Below are positions 20,351 through 25,875 of a stretch of DNA of 28,423 nucleotides, piece after piece. Origin of the DNA: a virus. Each line of letters starts with the position of its first letter. The first letter of the stretch is position 1. Under the pieces are notes generated by a model that was given only the letters and a program-made list of their open reading frames with translations, was not told where the DNA came from and did not search any database. The stretch lies in IMG/VR virus record IMGVR_UViG_3300021368_000800, positions 1-28,423 of that record; one strand, given 5' to 3'. Made by a program: the position numbers and the translations under genes.

Positions 20351-20622
20351 AAGATCAACCCACTCGACGCCTTGCGATACTCTTTCTCAACTGCTTCTGC
20401 TGTCGGTACTACCAAAATGATACCCGACTTCTGAAACTTCACCTCACCGATCTTAGGTTCACCAGTCATTGCGACGGTTGGCATGAACCCAAGATTGTTA
20501 CCGTCTGGAGCAACGATGTGGGGGTCACCGATGATGTAACCATCGGTTGTCTCATCGCGGAACTTACCAACATACTCTGTTCCGTTACTTACCACAATTG
20601 TTACCACTTGATTAATATCCAT
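20347..20622 (-). CDS. LSm-like small protein, 91 aa
   Basis: Begins MDINQVVTIVVSNGTEYVGK, a strand pair with the NG-x-E-Y-x-G turn seen in Sm/LSm barrels, followed by DGYIIGDPHIV, LGFMPTVAMTG and a closing VKFQKSGIILVV strand; the end is helical (AEAVEKEYRKASSG). T4-like marine phages often carry small proteins of this pattern, and I recall some labelled LSm-like. If right it may bind RNA, which would be of interest next to a phage small RNA 2.6 kb downstream. Fold inferred from pattern only. ATG 20622 follows a GGAGAATTGTA leader. Confidence 0.6.
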   Translation of the reverse strand: MDINQVVTIVVSNGTEYVGKFRDETTDGYIIGDPHIVAPDGNNLGFMPTVAMTGEPKIGEVKFQKSGIILVVPTAEAVEKEYRKASSGLIL

Positions 20623-20637
20623 TACAATTCTCCATTG

Positions 20638-21252
20638 TTAAACAAAAAAATTCGAGAGAGTTACCTTTTCAAATTCTGGTAATCTGTCAGTGATAAGAAT
20701 AATCTTTTTATCCTCACCGGTTGGTTTTACATACTTCTCTTTGATGCCTTCAGAATCATCCCACTTCATCGAGACTGACTTGCGATTCTTGGGCAGGCCT
20801 GCTGTCTCACCGATCTTTGACCAGTTGTCGGCAAGATAGACTGAACCCTTCTTGCCGTCTCCAATCGTCGTGATGATCGCAACAAGGTCATCACCATATC
20901 TTTCATACCAATCTTTCTTAGCGCGGTTTCGCACTGCCTTGAGAACCTGAGTTCCAAGATTGGGAATCTGCTTGATCATACAAAATCGTTTGTTGTCCGC
21001 AACACTGTTGAACATACCATCAAACTCAGACTGAGATTTTTCAAAGTAATTTAGTATTGCCTTAGGAGTCGGTTTGAAACCACTGCCGATCCAGAAGGTA
21101 CCGACCAGTTCGTTCTCATAATATATCAGATACTTGATGCATCGACCCACAGTTCTCGCACTGGCGACATAACTGTGATAACGAACGACGATGTCATCCG
21201 CCATTCGTTTTTGTTCTTTAGTCTCTGCTATTCTGATATTCAGTTTAGTCAT
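20638..21252 (-). CDS. DUF4338/Mom-like acyltransferase-fold protein, 204 aa
   Basis: The conserved blocks resemble DUF4338 (the family of Druantia DruA) and the related DNA-modification protein Mom: YHSYVASARTVGRCIKYLIY (25-44), ENELVGTFWIGSG (46-58), RFCMIKQIPNLGTQVL (89-104), and DWYERYGDDLVAIIT followed by GSVYLADNWSKIGETAG (114-152). Mom-type proteins have a GNAT-like fold and alter adenine in phage DNA; DruA has an unknown role in defence. Which applies here is open. Its ATG overlaps the stop of the HNH endonuclease by four bases, so the two are co-translated, suggesting a nuclease/protection or nuclease/partner pair. Confidence 0.6.
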   Translation of the reverse strand: MTKLNIRIAETKEQKRMADDIVVRYHSYVASARTVGRCIKYLIYYENELVGTFWIGSGFKPTPKAILNYFEKSQSEFDGMFNSVADNKRFCMIKQIPNLGTQVLKAVRNRAKKDWYERYGDDLVAIITTIGDGKKGSVYLADNWSKIGETAGLPKNRKSVSMKWDDSEGIKEKYVKPTGEDKKIILITDRLPEFEKVTLSNFFV

Positions 21253-21788
21253 AACGCCTCAACGACTCGGCCCATTCGATCAAAAACAAACTTATCACCA
21301 TAGAACTTATTGCAGTAGTTACATTGAGGTATGATGTTCTCTGGACTCATATCTAGGCGAGGATCCATGTGACCTTTTTCAAGAACAACTTTGCCATGTT
21401 CGTAACGATGACGAGTGCCTTCCTTCTCACCACAAGTCGCACATCGATTGTCATATGCAGCCTTCATGACATCAAAGTCAGAAGTGTTCAACTCATTGAG
21501 GCGCTTCTTCGCGGCAAACGATGGGTGAGGTTCTTTGGTAGTGACTAGGCGATAGTTACCCTTACCGTCTTGATCGACATACCAACCAGACTGTTTACCA
21601 AGGTGACGGGGTTCCTGTAAGTCCGAACCGGTGTAACCGATCAACTGGGCGATCTCACCTTTAGCCAACCAAGTACCTTCGTACTCGTGCAGAACAGACA
21701 ACACCTTAAACTTGTTACTTCCCTCGCGGAAGTTAAACTTGACACCATGAGGTTTCAAGTAGGTTTCCCAATCAGATCGCAAACACAT
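21249..21788 (-). CDS. HNH endonuclease, restriction-enzyme-like, 179 aa
   Basis: Start ATG 21788 is set by GGAG eight bases upstream. Residues 25-85 look like a winged-helix or recognition part (VLSVLHEYEGTWLAKGEIAQ). A zinc-HNH core follows: RCATCGEKEG (115-124), LEKGHMDPRLDMSPENIIPQ (136-155; His140 and Asn151 in HNH positions) and CNYCNKFYGDKFVFD (156-170). The GHMDPR...CNYCN layout resembles C-terminal HNH domains of some type II restriction enzymes more than intron-homing HNH proteins; specificity cannot be read. It has its own promoter (21819-21847) and overlaps the DUF4338/Mom-like gene downstream. Confidence 0.8.
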   Translation of the reverse strand: MCLRSDWETYLKPHGVKFNFREGSNKFKVLSVLHEYEGTWLAKGEIAQLIGYTGSDLQEPRHLGKQSGWYVDQDGKGNYRLVTTKEPHPSFAAKKRLNELNTSDFDVMKAAYDNRCATCGEKEGTRHRYEHGKVVLEKGHMDPRLDMSPENIIPQCNYCNKFYGDKFVFDRMGRVVEAL

Positions 21789-21818
21789 AATAATCACTCC
21801 AACTCAATTTACTAATAT

Positions 21819-21847
21819 AGTATACTTGTTTTGAAAAGAAATGTCTA
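21819..21847 (-). promoter_or_regulatory. Sigma70-like promoter upstream of HNH/DUF4338 pair
   Basis: Minus strand: -35 TAGACA (21847-21842), spacer 17, -10 TATACT (21824-21819). It lies in the 71-base gap between the SprT-like gene and the HNH gene. The leader that follows (GAGTTGGAGTGATTATT) closely resembles the one before the gene starting at 24164. Confidence 0.7.
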
Positions 21848-21859
21848 GAACTTTTTTGG

Positions 21860-22501
21860 TTAAATACTACCATTTCGCATCGCAGACATTCGTTCGCGAG
21901 CCGCGATCCACTGATTAAACGTCATTGGTTTACGGGCATTGCCAACCGACAATCCACCCGCCTTGAATTCCTCTTTCAAAAACTGTGCATCAGCGGCACT
22001 CATGAATCGCGAGACCAACTTCAACAAACACTGGCGGAACGAACGACCGTGGTGCCAGTGACCAACACAGTGCGCCAGTTCGTGAAGCACGGTGTACTGG
22101 TTCATACCAACCTTGGTGTCAAGGGTGATGTGACCCTGAGTCGCCTGACCCGCAGTTCCGCGGCCGGTGTTACGATACTTAGACGCAACCTTAACGCGGT
22201 TGTTGGTGAAGAGGCGTTCAATGTTCGAACCCTCCGCGACCAACTTCGAGTAGGTCTTGGATCGGGTGATAGTATCGACATACTTCTGGACTTCCTCGAT
22301 AGTCGAGAACTCACGACCCGAACCGAAGTTCGCTTGGTAACGCCACTCGGCCTCGTAGGTCTTCTGGCGTTCGGAATCCTTACCACGCGCACCCTTGTTC
22401 TGCTTCTTCGCATGGTTACGAAGGTACTCATTGTACTGGTCTTCGATCGAACCGTGATAGGGACGATCAAACATCATTTCTTTGTAGATACCTACTAACA
22501 T
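21860..22501 (-). CDS. SprT-like zinc metallopeptidase domain protein, 213 aa
   Basis: The active-site motif LHELAHCVGHWHHGRSFRQ (139-157) gives zinc ligands His140 and His144 with Glu141, and a downstream HHG typical of SprT/TIGR04338-type proteins. The N-terminal 60 residues are charged and Lys/Tyr/Asn rich (YNEYLRNHAKKQNKGARG). A small Gly-rich region (YRNTGRGTAGQATQGH) precedes the catalytic helix, forming the substrate-side strands in this family. Relatives cut proteins bound to DNA (Spartan) or have unknown targets; the phage substrate is unknown. The start overlaps the previous stop (TAATG). No membrane segment, so cytoplasmic. Confidence 0.8.
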   Translation of the reverse strand: MLVGIYKEMMFDRPYHGSIEDQYNEYLRNHAKKQNKGARGKDSERQKTYEAEWRYQANFGSGREFSTIEEVQKYVDTITRSKTYSKLVAEGSNIERLFTNNRVKVASKYRNTGRGTAGQATQGHITLDTKVGMNQYTVLHELAHCVGHWHHGRSFRQCLLKLVSRFMSAADAQFLKEEFKAGGLSVGNARKPMTFNQWIAARERMSAMRNGSI

Positions 22502-22647
22502 TATGCAGCCTTCTCTAGCTTCTCAATTTGGAGTTGAAGCGCGGCGATACGCGCCTCAACACGAGCGTTGTCTTCGGGAGACAACTCCCCACGGATCTCC
22601 GCGAGGCACATCATCTCGTTATAAAGGTTACCAATTACTGCATCCAT
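22501..22647 (-). CDS. Small helical protein, 48 aa
   Basis: A 48-codon frame beginning MDAVIGNLYNEMMCLAEIRG and ending in a coiled-coil helix (VEARIAALQLQIEKLEKAA). Both ends are one-base overlaps with neighbours (TAATG at 22647 and 22501), the best evidence for translation. It may dimerise through the leucine-spaced helix. It lies in the unit started by the promoter at 23128-23156 and ends at the SprT-like gene. No function recognised. Confidence 0.6.
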   Translation of the reverse strand: MDAVIGNLYNEMMCLAEIRGELSPEDNARVEARIAALQLQIEKLEKAA

Positions 22648-22937
22648 TACGCACACTCCCTTTGTTCACGAATCTCAAAAACCATCTCACGGACATACTC
22701 ACGATCGACAGTGTCACCATCAAAGTCCATCGATGGACGGTAACTAAACCGCTTGATCAGACCCTTACAAACTTCATCAAAACTGAAACCATAGTCATAG
22801 ATACCACCGTGACCGTAAAAACTCAAACAATAATCAACGAAGTCGAGCACCTCAGAAACGGACAGTTCCTCATCATTAGGACGGAAAGACTGACGGTAAA
22901 CGTTGCGAACCTGTTCAACCAATAACACACTACTCAT
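22647..22937 (-). CDS. Hypothetical acidic protein, 96 aa
   Basis: Starts MSSVLLVEQVRNVYRQSFRP; the rest is helical and acidic with LSVSEVLDFVDYCLSFYGHG, FSFDEVCKGLIKRF and FDGDTVDREYVREM. There are three Cys but no zinc-type spacing, no membrane segment and no signal peptide. Small acidic cytoplasmic proteins of this sort are frequent in phage early regions. It is preceded by a 51-residue gene (two-base gap) and couples to the 48-residue gene by TAATG. Family not recognised. Confidence 0.6.
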   Translation of the reverse strand: MSSVLLVEQVRNVYRQSFRPNDEELSVSEVLDFVDYCLSFYGHGGIYDYGFSFDEVCKGLIKRFSYRPSMDFDGDTVDREYVREMVFEIREQRECA

Positions 22938-22939
22938 AA

Positions 22940-23095
22940 TTACACCTCACACTTCAAAGCAAACTCAAGGAAAATCTTGTTGACCAAACTTTGGTCAAAC
23001 TCAACACACTCTTTTTTGACAACCGCGATCCACGCAGGAACATCACACCGAAGGTCGATGTTGTTCAAAATTGACTGTTTAATTGAAAGTTCCAT
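22940..23095 (-). CDS. Small hypothetical protein, 51 aa
   Basis: The true start is ATG 23095 with a strong AAGGAG eight bases upstream; a longer frame to 23308 would run through the promoter and into the upstream gene. The protein reads MELSIKQSILNNIDLRCDVP, continues with WIAVVKKECVEFDQSLVNKI and ends FALKCEV. It is helical with three Cys. It is the first gene after the promoter at 23128-23156 and so heads a unit with the 96-, 48- and 213-residue genes. No function recognised. Confidence 0.65.
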   Translation of the reverse strand: MELSIKQSILNNIDLRCDVPAWIAVVKKECVEFDQSLVNKIFLEFALKCEV

Positions 23096-23113
23096 AACAA
23101 AACTCCTTATCAT

Positions 23114-23136
23114 CAAATTACAGGGTAATTGTCTCA
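23114..23136 (-). repeat. Promoter-overlapping repeat, copy 1 (palindrome ATTACCCTGTAAT)
   Basis: This 23-base segment is identical to 24181-24203 except one base. It spans the -10 and the start of the transcript and contains the inverted repeat ATTAC-CCT-GTAAT. Placement over the start site in two promoters suggests a shared operator for a phage or host regulator. Confidence 0.65.
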
Positions 23137-23156
23137 TACATTTGGGGATTTGTAAA
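23128..23156 (-). promoter_or_regulatory. Sigma70-like promoter with shared operator
   Basis: Minus strand: -35 TTTACA (23156-23151), spacer 17, -10 GACAAT (23133-23128). It is followed by the palindrome of the shared repeat, then AAGGAG and the ATG at 23095. The -35 lies in the loop of a small inverted repeat (GGGG/CCCC, 23144-23161). Confidence 0.65.
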
Positions 23157-23205
23157 GCCCCTGGCTCATTTATTTGGTGAATACTCGACATTCGTGCCAT
23201 GAATA

Positions 23206-23240
23206 ATACACTTGGTGTATGATATCGTACACTAGGTGTA
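23206..23240. promoter_or_regulatory. Twin palindromes, ACACnnnGTGT type, 21 bp apart
   Basis: Two inverted repeats: ATACAC-TTG-GTGTAT (23206-23220) and TACAC-TAG-GTGTA (23228-23240), with centres 21 bases apart, that is two helical turns. They sit 50-100 bases upstream of the promoter at 23128-23156; the second overlaps the stop codon of the small gene 23232-23381. The layout suits two dimers bound on one face of the DNA. The regulator is unknown. Confidence 0.5.
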
Positions 23241-23381
23241 TAATAGACCGTACCCCAACATGAACCCGATCGACATACCCATGCAGACCAGAACACCCCA
23301 ACCCACAAACGCGGCAGAACTCAGCGGTTTCTTGGGGCGAAGGTAGTTGTCCTTCTTAGCAAAGTCTTTCATTACACTCAT
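23232..23381 (-). CDS. Small membrane protein, 49 aa
   Basis: A 49-codon frame: MSVMKDFAKKDNYLRPKKPL, then a membrane helix (about residues 22-47, with SAAFVGWGVLVCMGMSIGFM) ending GYGLLYT. A basic cytoplasmic lead with one hydrophobic span predicts N-in topology. ATG 23381 overlaps the upstream stop by one base (TAATG), supporting the frame. It ends inside the twin-palindrome region. It belongs to the unit started at 24195-24223. No function recognised. Confidence 0.6.
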   Translation of the reverse strand: MSVMKDFAKKDNYLRPKKPLSSAAFVGWGVLVCMGMSIGFMLGYGLLYT

Positions 23382-23701
23382 TACACTAACGCCTCAACTG
23401 TTCGTAAATACTTTCTACCCGCAGCGGACAAACTATAAAGAGCATGACCACCGTTTTGAGTGAACTCTAATGCTTCGTTGGCATCAAGATCCATCTCAGC
23501 AGTACTACTGGTCAAAAGTCCATAGGTCTTGTAAAGGTTCCACAAATCACCTCGAACTTTATTCAACCTCTTCTGTTCAGGTTTAGTCAAATCATAATCA
23601 TCGACCAAATAATTAACTAAATCAGAACTACCAATCGATTTGTGTTTTTTAATTAATTTCAACAACCGAAGTTCTTGCACAAATTTCACTTCATTTTTCA
23701 T
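23381..23701 (-). CDS. Possible winged-helix regulator, 106 aa
   Basis: Begins MKNEVKFVQELRLLKLIKKH and continues SIGSSDLVNYLVDDYDLTKP, LNKVRGDLWNLYKTYGLL and GGHALYSLSAAGRKYL. Three helices, a turn and a C-terminal strand pair ending in a S-x-x-G-R-K-Y-L motif are the usual pattern of small winged-helix DNA-binding proteins, where the last part is the wing and dimer helix. This is a pattern-level call. As the only DNA-binding-type protein near the shared operators, it is a candidate for their regulator (inference). Coupled to neighbours by TAATG at both ends. Confidence 0.6.
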   Translation of the reverse strand: MKNEVKFVQELRLLKLIKKHKSIGSSDLVNYLVDDYDLTKPEQKRLNKVRGDLWNLYKTYGLLTSSTAEMDLDANEALEFTQNGGHALYSLSAAGRKYLRTVEALV

Positions 23702-23913
23702 TACGCAGCTCCAAACAATTCATCAAAGGTGAGGGGAACGACCAGTTCCAACTCGGTCTGTTCCTCAATCTGGGGAACGGGTTTTGGGGATAGGAGATTT
23801 TTGATCTCCGCAATGCGGCACCCGAACGCACGGGCGAAAGGATGGTCAGTCCCCGCATCTTTTTGCAGGGCTTCCAATTCCATTTCCAACTTAAACTTTT
23901 CAAACTCAGACAT
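23701..23913 (-). CDS. Hypothetical protein, 70 aa
   Basis: Starts MSEFEKFKLEMELEALQKDA, an acidic helix, followed by HPFARAFGCRIAEIKNLLSP and a Pro/Glu-rich end with VPLTFDELFGAA. Second helix and first could pair; no membrane segment, Cys motif or enzyme signature. The frame overlaps both neighbours by one base (TAATG at 23913 and 23701). It is the second gene of the unit starting at 24164. No family recognised. Confidence 0.6.
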   Translation of the reverse strand: MSEFEKFKLEMELEALQKDAGTDHPFARAFGCRIAEIKNLLSPKPVPQIEEQTELELVVPLTFDELFGAA

Positions 23914-24164
23914 TATGCAGCTTCCTCAACAAAGGGTTTCGCGATCAAGTAGACACCGACCGCACTAGGAACATCACAGAAGGCGTACTCACTGCAAAGC
24001 AGTCGATACTTGGCGAAGTATTTGACTCCAGCATCGGCAGGACTGTCGATAGGTGGGAAATAAACAGCGACCTGTTCACCACGGTCATCAATGACCTCAC
24101 CAAGACTCACTGGATGCATCGCACCAGAGTTGATCTGAACCACACGACCTTTCAAACATTCCAT
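23913..24164 (-). CDS. Hypothetical beta-rich protein, 83 aa
   Basis: Start ATG 24164 is chosen over a GTG at 24173 because GGAG is nine bases upstream of the ATG. The protein begins MECLKGRVVQINSGAMHPVS and continues with short strands (GEVIDDRGEQVAVYF, VGVYLIAKPFVEEA), suggesting a small beta-barrel. It has three Cys and no motif of known enzymes. It is the first gene after the promoter at 24195-24223, with a leader nearly matching that of the HNH gene. Function unknown; an early regulatory role is possible from position. Confidence 0.6.
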   Translation of the reverse strand: MECLKGRVVQINSGAMHPVSLGEVIDDRGEQVAVYFPPIDSPADAGVKYFAKYRLLCSEYAFCDVPSAVGVYLIAKPFVEEAA

Positions 24165-24180
24165 AACAATCACTCCATCT

Positions 24181-24203
24181 CAAATTACAGGGTAATTATC
24201 TCA
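24181..24203 (-). repeat. Promoter-overlapping repeat, copy 2 (palindrome ATTACCCTGTAAT)
   Basis: Differs from 23114-23136 at one base only. It again covers the -10 (GATAAT) and the start region, with the ATTAC/GTAAT arms. Two copies 1.07 kb apart in otherwise unrelated gaps point to a common operator or recently copied promoter. Confidence 0.65.
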
Positions 24204-24223
24204 CGAAAAGAGGAAACCGTCAA
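24195..24223 (-). promoter_or_regulatory. Sigma70-like promoter with shared operator
   Basis: Minus strand: -35 TTGACG (24223-24218), spacer 17, -10 GATAAT (24200-24195). The -35 lies within one arm of a seven-base inverted repeat (CCGTCAA/TTGACGG, 24217-24248), and the -10 overlaps the shared palindrome. This is one of the best promoters in the window, serving the gene at 24164. Confidence 0.75.
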
Positions 24224-24248
24224 GTGTAAATATGTCACAAATTGACGG
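24217..24248. repeat. Inverted repeat CCGTCAA/TTGACGG around a promoter -35
   Basis: Seven-base perfect arms separated by 18 bases, in the gap after the SNase gene. One arm contains the -35 element of the promoter at 24195-24223. It might be an operator, or a terminator stem for the SNase transcript (followed on the minus strand by a T/C-rich but not pure T run). Confidence 0.45.
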
Positions 24249-24262
24249 TTTTTTAGACTATT

Positions 24263-24694
24263 TTAATCTAAGGTTATAACTTTTTTTTCTAAGAGGATTT
24301 CACGATTTTTGAGGTGTTCTTCCTCGATATCGTCTTTGGATTGCCCGTGGTAGGCAACCGCGATGTGTTTTTCTATCATCATTTGGTTCACACTACGATA
24401 TGAATCTGTTTCGGAATCATATACAACAAATTCACCGAGTATGCGACCGAATTTGCCCTTACCGTCCTTTTTCGTTCGTAGAGTACTGGTTTTCCCAAGA
24501 TGCTGTTTGAGGTAGTCCTTAGCATAGAGGCCGAATACTTTCTCAACTTTATCACGTGTCCGGCTCTCTGGGGTATCGATTCCATAGAGACGAATCCGTT
24601 CCCCTCGTAACCAGACACCAAATCCAAGATCAATATCGACATCTACGGTGTCACCGTCTACTACGCGGCTAATTTTAACTCTGTATTCATACAT
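24263..24694 (-). CDS. Thermonuclease-family nuclease (SNase-like), 143 aa
   Basis: Clear staphylococcal-nuclease fold: VVDGDTVDVDIDLGFG (11-26), RIRLYGIDTPESR (33-45, with R35, D40 and E43 at the catalytic places) and GKFGRILGEF (80-89, R84 for the second arginine). The catalytic set looks complete, so it should be a calcium-dependent nuclease of DNA and RNA. There is no signal peptide, so it would act inside the cell, perhaps on host nucleic acid. The length of 143 matches the mature domain. Its start is inside the end of the previous gene (34-base overlap); it is followed by a long-arm inverted repeat at 24217-24248. Confidence 0.88.
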   Translation of the reverse strand: MYEYRVKISRVVDGDTVDVDIDLGFGVWLRGERIRLYGIDTPESRTRDKVEKVFGLYAKDYLKQHLGKTSTLRTKKDGKGKFGRILGEFVVYDSETDSYRSVNQMMIEKHIAVAYHGQSKDDIEEEHLKNREILLEKKVITLD

Positions 24695-24900
24695 AAGGCA
24701 TCGATCTCCTTCTTGCCGAGTTTTCTAAACTTACGGCGTGAAGGTGACCATGTCTTAAATGGTTTTGAAAACATTACCACATCTGTGGTACCGCGTTGAA
24801 CCCATCCGTAGAGATCGGTGCCTTTGGTAAGGTAGATGTGACAAGGGTAGTCCGCGTTGGTCTCTTCTCGCCACAAGTATTTATACGGATCACTTGTCAT
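24661..24900 (-). CDS. Hypothetical protein, 79 aa
   Basis: Start ATG 24900 is preferred over ATG 24909 because GGGAGG lies nine bases upstream. The protein reads MTSDPYKYLWREETNADYPC, continues HIYLTKGTDLYGWVQRGTTD and has a basic end with WSPSRRKFRKLGKKEIDAL. Aromatic, small and mildly basic; possibly a nucleic acid or carbohydrate contact, but nothing definite. It overlaps the nuclease gene by 34 bases, so the two frames share sequence. An internal TATAAATA (24878-24885) falls in codons for YKY and is probably fortuitous. Confidence 0.55.
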   Translation of the reverse strand: MTSDPYKYLWREETNADYPCHIYLTKGTDLYGWVQRGTTDVVMFSKPFKTWSPSRRKFRKLGKKEIDALCMNTELKLAA

Positions 24901-25087
24901 ACTTACCATCCTCCCAAGAGCCAGGCGGACTGCAAAACGCGATGATGCGATTCACTGCGTCTACCATTGTTGGATCACCAAAAGGCACATGTTCGATGTC
25001 ATCTAGTAAATCAATCAAGAAATCACGCGCCACCTGTTCGCGTTGTTCGTAGGTCAATGCGACCGTTGCGGTTGTTATCCTATCCAC
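24890..25087 (-). CDS. Hypothetical helical protein, 65 aa
   Basis: The start is GTG at 25087 with GGGGGTG upstream; a longer frame to 25213 covers the preceding 54-residue gene and is less likely. The protein reads MDRITTATVALTYEQREQVA, then FLIDLLDDIEHVPFGDPTMV and AFCSPPGSWEDGKYDK. It is acidic and helical without membrane parts or recognised motifs. It overlaps genes on both sides (8 and 11 bases). No family recognised. Confidence 0.55.
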   Translation of the reverse strand: MDRITTATVALTYEQREQVARDFLIDLLDDIEHVPFGDPTMVDAVNRIIAFCSPPGSWEDGKYDK

Positions 25088-25244
25088 GACGCACCCCCAA
25101 CTTAGCTTCAAGGTTCGCGATCTCACGATCCTTTCGTTTCTGCCACGCCTCTTCGGTGCGACCATTCTTCTCAAAGAACTTAGATTCTCTGAGACGCTCC
25201 AGCGCACCTTCACGGCGCGACTTCACCACGTTTTCTCCTCTCAT
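25080..25244 (-). CDS. Small basic helical protein, 54 aa
   Basis: From ATG 25244, which overlaps the cytochrome stop by four bases, it reads MRGENVVKSRREGALERLRE and continues SKFFEKNGRTEEAW, ending in EIANLEAKLGVRRG. An AGGAG site lies inside the first codons, just before two GTG codons at 25229 and 25226, so the true start may be GTG 25229, giving a protein five residues shorter. It is a highly charged helix without recognised motifs. It is co-transcribed with the cytochrome c gene upstream and the small genes that lead to the SNase. Confidence 0.55.
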   Translation of the reverse strand: MRGENVVKSRREGALERLRESKFFEKNGRTEEAWQKRKDREIANLEAKLGVRRG

Positions 25245-25552
25245 GACTCCGGAAAGCCCTCCTGTACGAATACACCAATTGTACCAATCTGACCATCGGT
25301 CAAATACTGTGCAACTGGGTACATCATTGCGGATTGTGGGCCAATGGGGTGACCCTGTTTGTAGTGTAACAACTTGCTGATAATGTCATCAGCAGATTGT
25401 CCTGCAAGTGTTGGCCCAAGACCACCTTGTCCTTCAGGCCCGTGACACGCCATACACTGTGCCCAAGGTTTGCGAATGTCCTCGAATCGATCATCCGCCA
25501 TTGCAGTAGTTGATAACAAGGCAACCACAGTCGCCACCATAAAGTTTCTCAT
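25241..25552 (-). CDS. Periplasmic class I cytochrome c, 103 aa
   Basis: Signal peptide MRNFMVATVVALLSTTAMAD, then a single haem site CMACHGPEGQGG (33-44; Cys33, Cys36, His37), a LGPTLAGQSADDIISKLLHY segment and a likely axial Met in SAMMYPVAQYLTDGQI (76 or 77). This is the pattern of small soluble cytochromes of the c4/c553 type, electron carriers between the bc1 complex and oxidases. Haem attachment would rely on the host maturation system. It is one domain of normal size, apparently intact. It could feed or drain electrons in concert with the alternative oxidase at 15538-16101 only indirectly, since that enzyme uses quinol. Coupled to genes on both sides. Confidence 0.9.
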   Translation of the reverse strand: MRNFMVATVVALLSTTAMADDRFEDIRKPWAQCMACHGPEGQGGLGPTLAGQSADDIISKLLHYKQGHPIGPQSAMMYPVAQYLTDGQIGTIGVFVQEGFPES

Positions 25553-25875
25553 CGTCTCATCCTCGCGTGTTCCTTCGCCTCATCCTGAGATAGAATCGGC
25601 ACGGCATTTGATTTGTGTAAAGTTGAAATACCCTTCACTAACGTTCCGGTGTATTCTTTTCGTTCAGGTTTTGAACAGGACTCCGGTGTTGCGAAGTCTG
25701 GCCTACTGGGGTACTGCTGTCCCTCCGCGCATCGTACATCTGAGTACGACGGTTGCTTTCTTGGCGCAAGCGGACGGAATTCCGGTGCCTTGAATTTACC
25801 AAATGTCTCTCCTTTTACTTTGGTTGGTTTACGTTTACGACCTGAGTAGTCGTGGCTGGTTGAATAGAATCGCAT
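25549..25875 (-). CDS. Conserved T4-like phage protein, 108 aa
   Basis: Start ATG 25875 has GAGG six bases upstream; ATG 25881 would abut that site. The protein reads MRFYSTSHDYSGRKRKPTKV, has ETFGKFKAPEFRPLAPRKQP in the middle and ends with KGISTLHKSNAVPILSQDEA. The C-terminal x-M/L-H-K-S-N-A-V-P motif is one I know from a protein conserved across T4-like marine phages, of unknown role. Basic, Pro-rich and probably extended. It overlaps the lipoprotein gene upstream by 41 bases and the cytochrome gene by four. This is good evidence that the metabolic genes are embedded in phage DNA. Confidence 0.7.
   Translation of the reverse strand: MRFYSTSHDYSGRKRKPTKVKGETFGKFKAPEFRPLAPRKQPSYSDVRCAEGQQYPSRPDFATPESCSKPERKEYTGTLVKGISTLHKSNAVPILSQDEAKEHARMRR

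Noticed and set aside
20638-21788. A Druantia defence system
   Set aside because: Only a DruA-like family resemblance is present; there is no large helicase (DruE) nearby, so a Druantia call is not justified.
23096-23308. Extension of the 51-residue gene to 23308
   Set aside because: It would place the promoter and both palindromes inside a coding region without a ribosome site; AAGGAG before ATG 23095 decides the start.
24878-24885. TATAAATA on the minus strand inside the 79-residue gene
   Set aside because: Falls within early-type genes and codons for Tyr-Lys-Tyr; probably chance.
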